This document shows positions 39,721 through 47,392 of a DNA stretch of 64,000 bases, in pieces. Origin of the DNA: Nocardioides sp. (lineage in GTDB: Bacteria; Actinomycetota; Actinomycetes; Propionibacteriales; Nocardioidaceae); assembly GCA_025964985.1 (NCBI GenBank), contig JAOPXU010000412.1, positions 1-64,000 on the forward strand. Direction: 5' to 3'. Position 1 is the stretch's first letter. Every line of letters starts with the position of its first letter. The translations under genes were made by a program, and so were the position numbers. The notes under the pieces were generated by a model that ran no database searches, was not told the origin of the DNA, and saw only the letters and a list, made by a program, of their open reading frames with translations.

Positions 39721-41163
39721 TCAGTAGGCGAACGCGAGGCGACGGTCGGCGCCGTCCGGATCGTCCTCCCCGGGCAGCGGGAGCGGGTCGGCGCCGCGAC
39801 CGATGTAGGTGAGGAGCAGGCGGACCTCGACGACCGCGAGGACGCCGTAGAGCAGCGTCAGGACCGACAGCGAGGCGACCACCTCGAAGGTGCTCACACC
39901 GGGGGAGACGGCCCGGTCGGTGGTCATGAGCCCGAACACCGCCCAGGGCTGGCGTCCGACCTCGGTGAAGATCCAGCCGAACGAGTTGGCGAGCAGCGGC
40001 AGGAAGGGGAGCGCCACGGCAGCCGCGAGGACCCGGCGTCCGGGGGCGGTCCGGGCTCGACGTCGTGTCGCCCAGAGGATCCACGCGGCGAGAGCCGCGG
40101 CCAGCAGCCCGAGCCCGATCATCAGCCGGAAGGACCAGTAGGACACCGCGATGGGCGGGGTGTAGTCGCCGGCCGTGTAGTAGGCCTCGCCGGGGTCCTG
40201 GCCGTAGGTCTCCTCGTACTCGGCGCGAAGGTCGTTGATGCCGCGCACCTCCGCGGACGGGTCACCGGTTGCGAGATAGGACAACAGCCCCGGCACCTTG
40301 ACGGCGAAGGTCTCCTCGGACCCGTCGAGGCTCCCGAGGGTGACCAGCGAGAACGACGCGGGTGACTCGGTCTCGTAGAGGCCCTCGGCCGCGGCCATCT
40401 TCATCGGCTGGACCTCGGTCATCACCTTGCCCTGCAGGTCTCCGGTGGTCGCGCCCCCGATGCCGCTGACCAGCACCAGTGCGGCGCCGGTGCGCACGGC
40501 CGAGCGGTACATCCGGTGGTCGCCGGAGCCGTCTGCGTGGCGGCGCATGTTCCAGAAGGACACGGCGACGACGAACGCCGCTGCGGTGAGGTAGGCCGAG
40601 AGCAGCACGTGCGGGAAGGTGACGAGCTGGACCTTGTTGAGCAGGACGGCGGCGAAGTCGTTCATCTCCGCACGGCCGGTGTCGGGGTTGTAGGCGTAGC
40701 CGACGGGGTTCTGCATCCAGGAGTTGGCAGCGAGGATGAAGTAGGCCGAGAAGAGGGTGCCGAGGTGCACGAGCCAGATGCACGCGAGGTGCATCCGGGC
40801 GGGCAGCCGGTCCCAGCCGAAGATCCAGAGCCCGAGGAACGTCGACTCGAGGAAGAAGGCCAACAGGCCCTCGATCGCCAGCGGGGCGCCGAAGACGTCG
40901 CCGACGAACCGGGAGTAGTCGCTCCAGTTCATCCCGAACTGGAACTCCTGGACGATGCCGGTCACGACCCCGATGGCGAAGTTGATCAGCAGGAGCTTGC
41001 CGAGGAACTTCGTCAGGCGCAGCCACTGCGGGTTGCGGGTGCGCAGCCACGCTGTCTGGTAGCCGGCGACGATCGCCGTCAGTCCGATCGTGATCGGCAC
41101 GAACAGGAAGTGGTAGACGGTGATGATCGCGAACTGCCAGCGCGCGATGTCAGTCGGGTCCAC
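39721..41163 (-). CDS. cydA: Cytochrome bd oxidase subunit I
   Basis: 480 aa. Haem-ligand His18 (in YHFLFVP), the second-haem His in FPHVLLSAYL, and the Q-loop neighbourhood motif GWIFTEVGRQPW are all present. Short Q-loop form, as in Gram-positives. The oxidase has high oxygen affinity and lets respiration go on under hypoxia. First gene of the cyd operon. A palindromic AGGACC-TAGGTCCT site lies 109 nt upstream, and a GGGTCGACCC palindrome lies 52 nt upstream. Confidence 0.95.
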   Translation of the reverse strand: MDPTDIARWQFAIITVYHFLFVPITIGLTAIVAGYQTAWLRTRNPQWLRLTKFLGKLLLINFAIGVVTGIVQEFQFGMNWSDYSRFVGDVFGAPLAIEGLLAFFLESTFLGLWIFGWDRLPARMHLACIWLVHLGTLFSAYFILAANSWMQNPVGYAYNPDTGRAEMNDFAAVLLNKVQLVTFPHVLLSAYLTAAAFVVAVSFWNMRRHADGSGDHRMYRSAVRTGAALVLVSGIGGATTGDLQGKVMTEVQPMKMAAAEGLYETESPASFSLVTLGSLDGSEETFAVKVPGLLSYLATGDPSAEVRGINDLRAEYEETYGQDPGEAYYTAGDYTPPIAVSYWSFRLMIGLGLLAAALAAWILWATRRRARTAPGRRVLAAAVALPFLPLLANSFGWIFTEVGRQPWAVFGLMTTDRAVSPGVSTFEVVASLSVLTLLYGVLAVVEVRLLLTYIGRGADPLPLPGEDDPDGADRRLAFAY

Positions 41164-41224
41164 GGGTGCTCCTGGGGTGGGCCGGCGCCCCGCGCTCGAG
41201 TGGGCGCGGCGGGTCGGGTCGACC

Positions 41225-41455
41225 CTAGGAACGCTCGTTGAGCCGCAACACGGTCGTCGGGCCCGCCTCGCGAGGACCTAGGTCCTGGCCCTCGTCCCGA
41301 CCCACAGGAGCCCGGCGGCCGTCTCCTCGGTGCGGCGAGCGTCCCGCTCGGTGCAGCAACGCCCAGCCCATCGCGATGAACGCCGCGGCGAGGGTGCGCA
41401 CGGTGCTGCCCGACCCTGAGAGCGAGACCCCGAGGACCATGACGGCACCGTGCAC
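41225..41455 (-). CDS. Possible small membrane protein after the SulP gene
   Basis: GTG 41455 is two bases after the SulP stop. The first 38 codons encode a hydrophobic stretch (VMVLGVSLSGSGSTVRTLAA then FIAMGWALL), but the remaining 35 codons are Arg/Gly/Pro-rich without clear character, and a DosR-type palindrome for cydA falls inside them. It may be a short real membrane protein with a 3' end that doubles as the cydA promoter, or not coding at all. Confidence 0.3.
   Translation of the reverse strand: MHGAVMVLGVSLSGSGSTVRTLAAAFIAMGWALLHRAGRSPHRGDGRRAPVGRDEGQDLGPREAGPTTVLRLNERS
41273..41286. promoter_or_regulatory. DosR-type palindrome upstream of cydA
   Basis: AGGACCTAGGTCCT is a perfect 14-base palindrome that keeps GGAC and GTCC of the DosR core. 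It lies 109 nt before cydA. The ends differ from the other boxes (A and T in place of G and C). Confidence 0.5.
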
Positions 41456-41457
41456 CG

Positions 41458-43197
41458 TCAGGGACCATCGGCCCCGGCCGCGGTGTCGGGCGACGTGACC
41501 GGCGCCGCGCGGCCCGCGTCCTGCAGCAGCTGCCGCGCCCGGGCGATGGCCGTGGGTGTGTCGTGCAGGATGCGGCCCTCGGACCGCATCGTCTCGACGT
41601 CGCCGAGTGCCTCCATCACGTCCTCGTGCCCGGGCTGCAGACCGGAGAGGAGCACGATGACGTTGCGGCGCTCCAGCCGGGCGACCGTGTCGGCCAGCAT
41701 CCGTGCCCCCGTGGCGTCGATGGAGGTGACGCGCGACATCCGCAGCACGATGGCGTCGACGTCGAACACGTCGGGCAGCTCGAGCAGCCGGTGGGCCGCA
41801 CCGAAGAACAGCGGCCCGTCGATGCGGTACACGACGATGTGCTCGCCCAGGAGGGCGTGTCCTTGCGTGTCTTGGCCGTCCTCCTCCGCGAGGGGCACCT
41901 GCTCGATGTTGGCGGAGCGCGCCACCGTCCGCAGAGCGAGCACGACGGCGACGGCCACCCCCACGCCTACCGCGACCACGAGGTCGACCGCGACCGTGAC
42001 CCCGAAGGTCAGCACCACGATCGCGGCGTCGGACCGGGTCGAGCGCAGCAGCGCTCGCAGGGCTCCGGTCTCGACCATGCGCACGCAGGTGGCGAACAGG
42101 ACCCCGGCCAGCGCGGCGAGCGGCAGTGCTGAGACCAGGGGACCGGCCACGAGCACCATCGCCAGCAGCGTGAGCGAGTGCGTGATCGCGGCCAGCCGGG
42201 ACCTGGCGCCGGCGCGGACGTTGACGGCGGTGCGGGCGATGGCGGCGGTGGCGGGGACCCCGCCGAAGAGAGGGGTGACCATGTTGGCCAGTCCTTGGCC
42301 GAAGAGCTCGCGGTCGGGGTCGTGGTGCTCGTCGACCGTCATCGCGTCGGCCACCGTGGCGCACAGCAGGCTCTCCAGGGCAGCCAGTGCAGCGATCGCG
42401 AGAGCGCTGGTGACCAGGACTCCGAGGGCGCCGGCGTCGACGAACCCCAGGGACGGCGCAGGCAGCGTCGAGGGCAGGGGGCCCAGCACCACGACGTCCA
42501 GGTCCAGGACCGACGTCGCTCCGCTCGCCGCAGCGAGACCGATCAGCGAGAACGGCAGCCGAGGCCGCCACCGCCCACCCCAGAGCATCAGGGCCGCCAC
42601 ACCGGACGCGAGCCCGACGGGTGCGGCGTGCGGCTCGTGCGCGAACTGGACAACGGCGTCGAACGCGACCGCCCAGACCTTCTCGCTGCCTTCTTCCGCC
42701 TCGACGCCCAGGGCGACCGGAAGCTGCTGCAGTGCGATGACCACGGCGATGCCTGCCGTGAAGCCCTCGAGGACCGAGACCGGCAGGAACCGCACGTAGC
42801 GCCCGAGGCGCAGCAGCGACATGCCGATCAGGAACAGGCCGGCCATCAGACCCACCATCAGCACGCCACCGGGTCCGTGCACGGCGACGACGGGGAGCAG
42901 CACCACCGTCATGGCCCCGGTCGGCCCCGAGACCTGGACGTTGGAACCGCCGAACACGGCGGCGACGATGCCTGCGACCACGGCGGTCGCGAGCCCGGCC
43001 TCGGGCCCGAGGCCGGAGGCGGCCCCGAAGGCCAACGCCAGCGGCAGGGCGACCACGGCGACCGTGAGGCCGGCGATGAGGTCGCGGCCCGGTGCCCGGC
43101 GTACGGCCTCGACGTCGGCTCGGACCGGGAGCAGCGCGGAGAGACGCCCCAGTCCTCGGCGCACGCCGCTGCGCTCGTCACCGGGCAGCACCGCCAT
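41458..43197 (-). CDS. SulP-family anion transporter with STAS domain
   Basis: 579 aa. Ten or more membrane helices (from about residue 30 to 430) carry SulP motifs (ALPLALAFGAASGLGPEAGL, VFGGSNVQVSGPTGAM, FGGVPATAAIARTAVNVRAG). The C-terminal STAS domain (about 440-560) has VLRMSRVTSIDATGARML. Such carriers move sulfate, bicarbonate or dicarboxylates; the substrate cannot be told. It starts by overlapping the stop of the 227-aa gene (TGATG), in an adhP-like to SulP operon. Confidence 0.9.
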   Translation of the reverse strand: MAVLPGDERSGVRRGLGRLSALLPVRADVEAVRRAPGRDLIAGLTVAVVALPLALAFGAASGLGPEAGLATAVVAGIVAAVFGGSNVQVSGPTGAMTVVLLPVVAVHGPGGVLMVGLMAGLFLIGMSLLRLGRYVRFLPVSVLEGFTAGIAVVIALQQLPVALGVEAEEGSEKVWAVAFDAVVQFAHEPHAAPVGLASGVAALMLWGGRWRPRLPFSLIGLAAASGATSVLDLDVVVLGPLPSTLPAPSLGFVDAGALGVLVTSALAIAALAALESLLCATVADAMTVDEHHDPDRELFGQGLANMVTPLFGGVPATAAIARTAVNVRAGARSRLAAITHSLTLLAMVLVAGPLVSALPLAALAGVLFATCVRMVETGALRALLRSTRSDAAIVVLTFGVTVAVDLVVAVGVGVAVAVVLALRTVARSANIEQVPLAEEDGQDTQGHALLGEHIVVYRIDGPLFFGAAHRLLELPDVFDVDAIVLRMSRVTSIDATGARMLADTVARLERRNVIVLLSGLQPGHEDVMEALGDVETMRSEGRILHDTPTAIARARQLLQDAGRAAPVTSPDTAAGADGP

Positions 43198-43880
43198 CAG
43201 GTGGGCCCGTCGTCGTGCGCTGGCCGGTGTCGGAGGCCTCGCCCGGCGCTCATCCTGGCCTCATGGGCGGTGGACGGACGCGTCGGAGCACCGGCGCCGG
43301 CGCGGCGGGCGACGACGAGCCCGGCCGCCCAACCCGGAGCCCTCCCGTGGTCGGGCGGGTGCAGGCCGTCGACCTGGAGGCCGCTGCGCACGATCAACCA
43401 GGCGTTGACCGAGTTGGAGTTCCACATCTCGCCGGCGTGCTGCTCGTCGCGACCCCAGGTGTACGCCGGGACGGCAGCCACCAGGTCCAGGAGGAGCTGG
43501 GCGGTGTGCCGGTCGCTGCTCAGCCGCTGGGGGCTGTCGACGGCTGAGGCGAGGTCGCCGATGACTCCCTCGCGCCAGCGGTGCACGGCGTAGCGGAAGC
43601 ACCGGCTCCGTCCGAGGACGGGGAGCCCGACCGGGCCCCGGACCACCACCTCTCGGTCCGCACGGCTGGGGCTCCAGTCGGGGGTCATCTCGATCGTCCA
43701 CCGCACCCCGTCCACCCGGACCGAGAGCGCCGTGTGGAAGAGCCGCTGGCGGCGCCGGTGCTGGCGCGCGGCGGCGAGGGCCTCGAAGGCGCGGCCGCTG
43801 GCGCGCACCAGTGCCGAGCCGGGTCCCGAACCGAGCGGGATCCAGACGAGCTCGACACAGGACGCGGGCGTGGACGTCAT
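43197..43880 (-). CDS. Conserved actinobacterial protein, 227 aa, unknown
   Basis: Soluble protein from ATG 43880 that overlaps the alcohol dehydrogenase stop (ATGA). A strand with His (RLFHTALSVRVDG, then WTIEMTP) and a later helix EMWNSNSVNAWLI are well-formed landmarks, and the end is DHGRAPGWAAGL. A His-strand followed by a helix with NSNS reminds me of circularly permuted papain-like (LRAT/YiiX) folds in which NC is usual; here Ser takes the Cys place. That comparison is a guess. Operon: alcohol dehydrogenase, this gene, SulP. Confidence 0.7.
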   Translation of the reverse strand: MTSTPASCVELVWIPLGSGPGSALVRASGRAFEALAAARQHRRRQRLFHTALSVRVDGVRWTIEMTPDWSPSRADREVVVRGPVGLPVLGRSRCFRYAVHRWREGVIGDLASAVDSPQRLSSDRHTAQLLLDLVAAVPAYTWGRDEQHAGEMWNSNSVNAWLIVRSGLQVDGLHPPDHGRAPGWAAGLVVARRAGAGAPTRPSTAHEARMSAGRGLRHRPAHDDGPT

Positions 43881-44923
43881 CGGACCAGGTCGAGCGTCTC
43901 CGATGCGTGCGCGTACTGGAAGACGATGCGGGCGGGGACGTCGCCGGCGAGCACCTCGGCGATGGCGTCGTTGACGTCCTCGAGCTCGCGGGTCTGCGAG
44001 ACGACGCGGGTGCGGCCGGCGGCGTGGAGGGCGAACACCTCGACCAGGTCCTGGCGGGTGCCGACGATCGATCCGATGACGGACAACCCCTTGATGACGG
44101 TCTCGAAGATCGGCACCGTCATCGCGCCGCCGTCGGCCGGCAGCGCCAGGCACACGAGACGCCCCCCGCGACGCAGCGAGGCGAAGGCCTGGTCGAAGAC
44201 GTGCGGCGAGGCGGCTAGGACGACGGCGACGTCGAGACCGCCCAGGGCGTGGAGCGCCTCGACGGGCTCGACGACGCCGGCGTTGACGGTGTGGCTCGCG
44301 CCCAGCTCGTGGGCGAGCGCGAGCTTGTCGGGCTTGACGTCGATCGCCACCACCGTGCCGCCCATGATCTGCGCGTACTGGATCGCCAGGTGACCCAGGC
44401 CGCCGATGCCGAAGACACCGACCCGCTCGGTGGGGGCGATCCGCGCCACCTTCATCGCCTTGTAGGTCGTCAGCCCGGCACAGGTCAGGGGCGCCGCGTC
44501 GATCGAGCTGACCCCGTCGGGCACGGGTACGACGTGGGAGGCCTGCGCGACGGCGTACTCGGCGAAGGCGCCGTCGACGGAGTAGCCACTGTTCTGCTGC
44601 TGCTCGCAGAGGGTCTCGCGACCGTCGACGCAGTAGCGGCAGGCGCCGCAGGCCGAGGCCAGCCAGGCGATCGCCACCCGCTCGCCGATCCAGCGCGAGG
44701 TGACCCCCGCGCCGAGCTGCTCGACGATGCCGATGCCTTCGTGGCCCGGCACGAACGGCAGCGGCGGCTGCACGGGCCAGTCCCCGCGAGCGGCGTGGAT
44801 GTCGGTGTGGCACAGCCCGCAGGTCTCCAGGCGGACCAGCACCTGCCCAGGTGCCGGCACCGGGACGTCGCGCTCCTCGATCGTGATCGGCTCCGTGTAC
44901 GACGTGACGACTGCTGCTTTCAT
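43877..44923 (-). CDS. Zinc-dependent alcohol dehydrogenase (AdhP-type)
   Basis: 348 aa from ATG 44923. Catalytic-zinc residues in CGLCHTDIH and PGHEGIG, the structural-zinc Cys cluster CGACRYCVDGRETLC, and the NAD-binding GIGGLGHLAI. It would interconvert ethanol or other primary alcohols and aldehydes with NAD(H), useful for redox balance when respiration slows. It matches the propanol-preferring AdhP group. First gene of a three-gene operon with the 227-aa protein and SulP. Two boxes lie upstream. Confidence 0.92.
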   Translation of the reverse strand: MKAAVVTSYTEPITIEERDVPVPAPGQVLVRLETCGLCHTDIHAARGDWPVQPPLPFVPGHEGIGIVEQLGAGVTSRWIGERVAIAWLASACGACRYCVDGRETLCEQQQNSGYSVDGAFAEYAVAQASHVVPVPDGVSSIDAAPLTCAGLTTYKAMKVARIAPTERVGVFGIGGLGHLAIQYAQIMGGTVVAIDVKPDKLALAHELGASHTVNAGVVEPVEALHALGGLDVAVVLAASPHVFDQAFASLRRGGRLVCLALPADGGAMTVPIFETVIKGLSVIGSIVGTRQDLVEVFALHAAGRTRVVSQTRELEDVNDAIAEVLAGDVPARIVFQYAHASETLDLVR

Positions 44924-44989
44924 GGCGGGCCTCTCGTGGCGGGTGCACCGCGGTGGGTGCGCTGCCTCCAGCGTGCCTCCGCCGAGGCG

Positions 44990-45003
44990 GGCCCTGCAGG
45001 GCC
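44990..45003. promoter_or_regulatory. Palindrome GGCCCTGCAGGGCC upstream of the alcohol dehydrogenase
   Basis: A perfect 14-base palindrome 66 nt before the start at 44923, at the spacing typical for the island's boxes but with a divergent sequence. It may be a weak second DosR-type site or an unrelated operator. Confidence 0.35.
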
Positions 45004-45020
45004 ACTGGGCCACCAGCCAC

Positions 45021-45034
45021 GGGCCCTAGGTCCC
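45021..45034. promoter_or_regulatory. DosR-type box (GGGCCCTAGGTCCC) in the adh/Usp divergent region
   Basis: Two mismatches to the complement of the reference box. It is 97 nt before the alcohol dehydrogenase start at 44923. Confidence 0.6.
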
Positions 45035-45046
45035 CGATCCGTGTGC

Positions 45047-45060
45047 GGGACCTTCGCCTC
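45047..45060. promoter_or_regulatory. DosR-type half-conserved box (GGGACCTTCGCCTC) before the Usp gene
   Basis: Left half is perfect and the right half has two changes. It lies 80 nt before GTG 45141 of the plus-strand Usp gene and only 12 bases from the neighbouring box. Confidence 0.5.
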
Positions 45061-45140
45061 TGCCCGGCCTGCTGCGCCGCGACGATGATCGCGTCATCGC
45101 TGCCTCGATCGCCCGTCCACCACGTCCGCGTTCCGTCGTC

Positions 45141-45998
45141 GTGGCCGTAGGGCCGTCCGGGTCGCAGGCAGCCCTGCTCCTCGGTGCCCGGCTCGCCGTC
45201 CGCACCGGGGCACCCCTGCACCTGCTGCATGTCGTGGAGCTCGCGCCGGGTGCCGTTCCTCCGCTGCGCCCGCCCCACGGGCCCCCAGGGCCGTCGGGCG
45301 CGCAGGTCCTGCACCGGGCTGGGGTCCGAGCGCGTGAGCTCGTGCGTGACGCCGTCCCGGTCTCCGGTGAGCTCGCGCACGGCCAGATCGTCGATCGCGT
45401 CCTCGCCGGCGTCGCTTCGGCCGCCTACCTCGTCGTGGAGCAGTCCGACCAGCCCGCCTGGGCTCCCAGTGGAGGTGAGGTCTGCGCCCAGCTGGCCGAC
45501 CAGGTGGCGGTGGCGGTCTTCTCGGTCCCGCGGCTGCCCGCCCCTGTCGACCCGCCGGCCCCCTTCGCCACGATCAGCGTCGGGGTCAAGGACCCCCTCA
45601 CGAACGGTGCGCTGATCAGTGAGGCCAGGAGCCTCGCCCAGTCGGTCCGGGGCCGGCTCCGAGTCGTCCACGTCGCCGAGCGGAGCGAGCACGCCGAGGC
45701 CCGTGATCTCCTGGAGACCACTGTTCACCGCCTCGACGGCCTGGAGGTCTCCTCAGCTCCGACGGTCGAGACATCGATCGAGGTCACCGAGGGCCTGCCG
45801 GTCTCGGTGCTGCGCGAGACGTCGAGCGACTCCGCGGCCCTGGTCCTCGGACGTCACCACCGACACCGCGCGGGTGGAGGGACTCTCGGTCCCGTCGCTC
45901 GCTCGCTCGTGCACCGGTCGGGCTGCCCGGTGCTGCTGCCCAGTCCGTCTCGATCGGCGTCGTCCGGCGAGTGGGTCTTCCAGACCGAGTGGGCCTGA
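45141..45998 (+). CDS. Two-domain universal stress protein
   Basis: About 285 aa. GTG 45141 is the only usual start codon in frame after a TAG at 45027-45029, yet it cuts off part of the first beta strand (SVVV lies just upstream), so the true start may be a rare codon a little earlier. Domain one starts VAVGPSGSQAALLLGARLA; domain two starts near residue 140 (ATISVGVKDP) and ends in GTLGPVARSLVHRSGCPVLL. It follows a DosR-type box and ends before a hairpin. Confidence 0.8.
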   Translation: MAVGPSGSQAALLLGARLAVRTGAPLHLLHVVELAPGAVPPLRPPHGPPGPSGAQVLHRAGVRARELVRDAVPVSGELAHGQIVDRVLAGVASAAYLVVEQSDQPAWAPSGGEVCAQLADQVAVAVFSVPRLPAPVDPPAPFATISVGVKDPLTNGALISEARSLAQSVRGRLRVVHVAERSEHAEARDLLETTVHRLDGLEVSSAPTVETSIEVTEGLPVSVLRETSSDSAALVLGRHHRHRAGGGTLGPVARSLVHRSGCPVLLPSPSRSASSGEWVFQTEWA

Positions 45999-46005
45999 GT
46001 CGCAC

Positions 46006-46026
46006 GACGGGCCCGCGGCGCCCGTC
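46006..46026. terminator. Terminator hairpin between Usp and DUF1003 genes
   Basis: GACGGGC, a seven-base loop, GCCCGTC: a perfect 7-bp stem between converging genes. It overlaps the last bases of the DUF1003 gene. Confidence 0.55.
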
Positions 46027-46507
46027 AGCGCGCCGACAGGTCCGGTCGGCCCGGTCCGGCCACCGTCACGCTCTCGTGGATCTCGCGGACGTGGCGCTCG
46101 ATGACCCGCATCGACTCGGTGTTGCCGTGCAGCTCGAGCTCCTGGGTCCGGAAGTCGTGGTCCGCCTTGGCGCGTTGGAACTCGGCCTGTCGGTTCTGTC
46201 CGATCATCACGAACGTCGACAGGAAGATCGCCTCCAACGACACGACGAGGGTGAGCGTCGGCCACGGGGTCTGCTCCATGACGAGCATCCAGGTCGCGAA
46301 GACCACGACGTGGACGTAGACGAAGGGCATCGAGCCGGCGAACCGGGTGATGAGGTCGGCCACCCTGACCTGTACGTCAGCGGCGCGAGCGGTCTCGTGG
46401 GCAAGGACCGCTGGATGCCGGCGCACCCGCAGCGCGCCCAGGGCGTCGAAAGGCGCTGACGGTCCGGTCTGGCTGGCGCCGTCGGGACTCGCAGGGTCAC
46501 TGGTCAC
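46025..46507 (-). CDS. DUF1003 membrane protein
   Basis: 160 aa with two membrane helices (about 60-80 and 85-110) in the conserved DUF1003 context (RVADLITRFAGSMPFVYVHV, TLTLVVSLEAIFLSTFVMIG, QNRQAEFQRAKADHDF). Function unknown. It starts four bases after the DosR-type regulator stop, so the two are co-transcribed; a role in the same response is inferred. Confidence 0.85.
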   Translation of the reverse strand: MTSDPASPDGASQTGPSAPFDALGALRVRRHPAVLAHETARAADVQVRVADLITRFAGSMPFVYVHVVVFATWMLVMEQTPWPTLTLVVSLEAIFLSTFVMIGQNRQAEFQRAKADHDFRTQELELHGNTESMRVIERHVREIHESVTVAGPGRPDLSAR

Positions 46508-46511
46508 GGAT

Positions 46512-47180
46512 CTAGTGGCTCGCGCCGAGCAGCTTGGAGGCCATCACGGCGGCCTGGGTCCGCCGTTCGAGGCCCAGCTTGGACAGGATGCTCGAGACGT
46601 AGTTCTTCACGGTCTTCTCAGCCAGGAACATCCGCTCGCCGATCTGCCGGTTGGTCATGCCCTCCGCGATCAGGGCCAGGAGCTTCAGCTCCTGGTCGGT
46701 GAGGCCTGAGAACTCCGGGGCGGTCGTCGTCGGGTGTCGGAGCCGATCGAGCACCCGCGCGGTGAGGGAGGGGTCGATGAGCGACTTGCCGTCCGCGACC
46801 TGTCTGATCGCGGTGACCAGGTCGTTGCCCTTGATCTCCTTCAGCACGTATCCGGCGGCGCCGGCCATGATGGCGGCGAACAGTGCCTCGTCGTCGTTGT
46901 ACGACGTGAGGATGAGGGCCTTGATCGACGGGTCGATCGAGCGGATCTCTCGGCACACCTCGACTCCCGAGCCGTCGGGCAGACGGCCGTCGAGCACGGC
47001 CACGTCTGGAAGCAGCGCCGGGATCCGGCTGGCGGCCTCGACCGCTGATCCGGACTCGCCCACGATCTCGATGTCGCCGCTGCTCTCCAGCAGGGCGCGC
47101 AGGCCCTGGCGCACGACCTCGTGGTCGTCGAGCAGGTAGACGCGGATCTTCGGATCGATGGGGAGCTCCTCGTGGTGCAA
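46512..47180 (-). CDS. devR: DosR/DevR-type response regulator (NarL/FixJ family)
   Basis: 222 aa. Receiver with Asp64 phospho-acceptor (AVLDGRLPDGSG), Thr92 and Lys114; LuxR-type HTH at about 155-215, including LTDQELKLLALIAEGMTNRQ and MFLAEKTVKNYVSSILSKLG. Recalled from memory, the recognition helix is nearly the same as in M. tuberculosis DosR, which controls the hypoxia/NO dormancy regulon. The only usual start in frame is TTG 47180; GAGGAG six bases before an ATC codon at 47159 makes that position a rival. It should bind the GGGACC-type boxes and one lies 61 nt upstream, so it may regulate itself. Confidence 0.9.
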   Translation of the reverse strand: MHHEELPIDPKIRVYLLDDHEVVRQGLRALLESSGDIEIVGESGSAVEAASRIPALLPDVAVLDGRLPDGSGVEVCREIRSIDPSIKALILTSYNDDEALFAAIMAGAAGYVLKEIKGNDLVTAIRQVADGKSLIDPSLTARVLDRLRHPTTTAPEFSGLTDQELKLLALIAEGMTNRQIGERMFLAEKTVKNYVSSILSKLGLERRTQAAVMASKLLGASH

Positions 47181-47241
47181 GCACGGACGGACGGCGGACG
47201 ACGGACCGTTCCACCCTCACAGCCGTCGTGGGGTCGCGACA

Positions 47242-47255
47242 GGGCCGATGGTCCC
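47242..47255. promoter_or_regulatory. DosR-type box upstream of devR
   Basis: GGGCCGATGGTCCC differs from the complement of the reference box by one base. It lies 61 nt before the TTG start of the DosR-type regulator, suggesting autoregulation. Confidence 0.7.
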
Positions 47256-47310
47256 TGGTCGGTGGGCCAGGACGAGCGGGACGTCGGTGCAGACCTTTGA
47301 CGACCAGACG

Positions 47311-47324
47311 GGGACCTTCGGCAC
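47311..47324. promoter_or_regulatory. DosR-type box upstream of the arginine deiminase operon
   Basis: GGGACCTTCGGCAC differs from the reference by one base and lies 68 nt before the transporter ATG 47393. Confidence 0.7.
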
Positions 47325-47392
47325 TGCTCGGCCCGAGCCGGCCGGTGGTTGCGTGAGCAGCGTCGGGGGGTCCCCTCCGCGGGGAGGGACAG

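Noticed and set aside
41216-41225. GGGTCGACCC palindrome as a further DosR-type box for cydA
   Set aside because: It lacks the four-base centre between half sites seen in the other boxes, so it was kept only as a remark.
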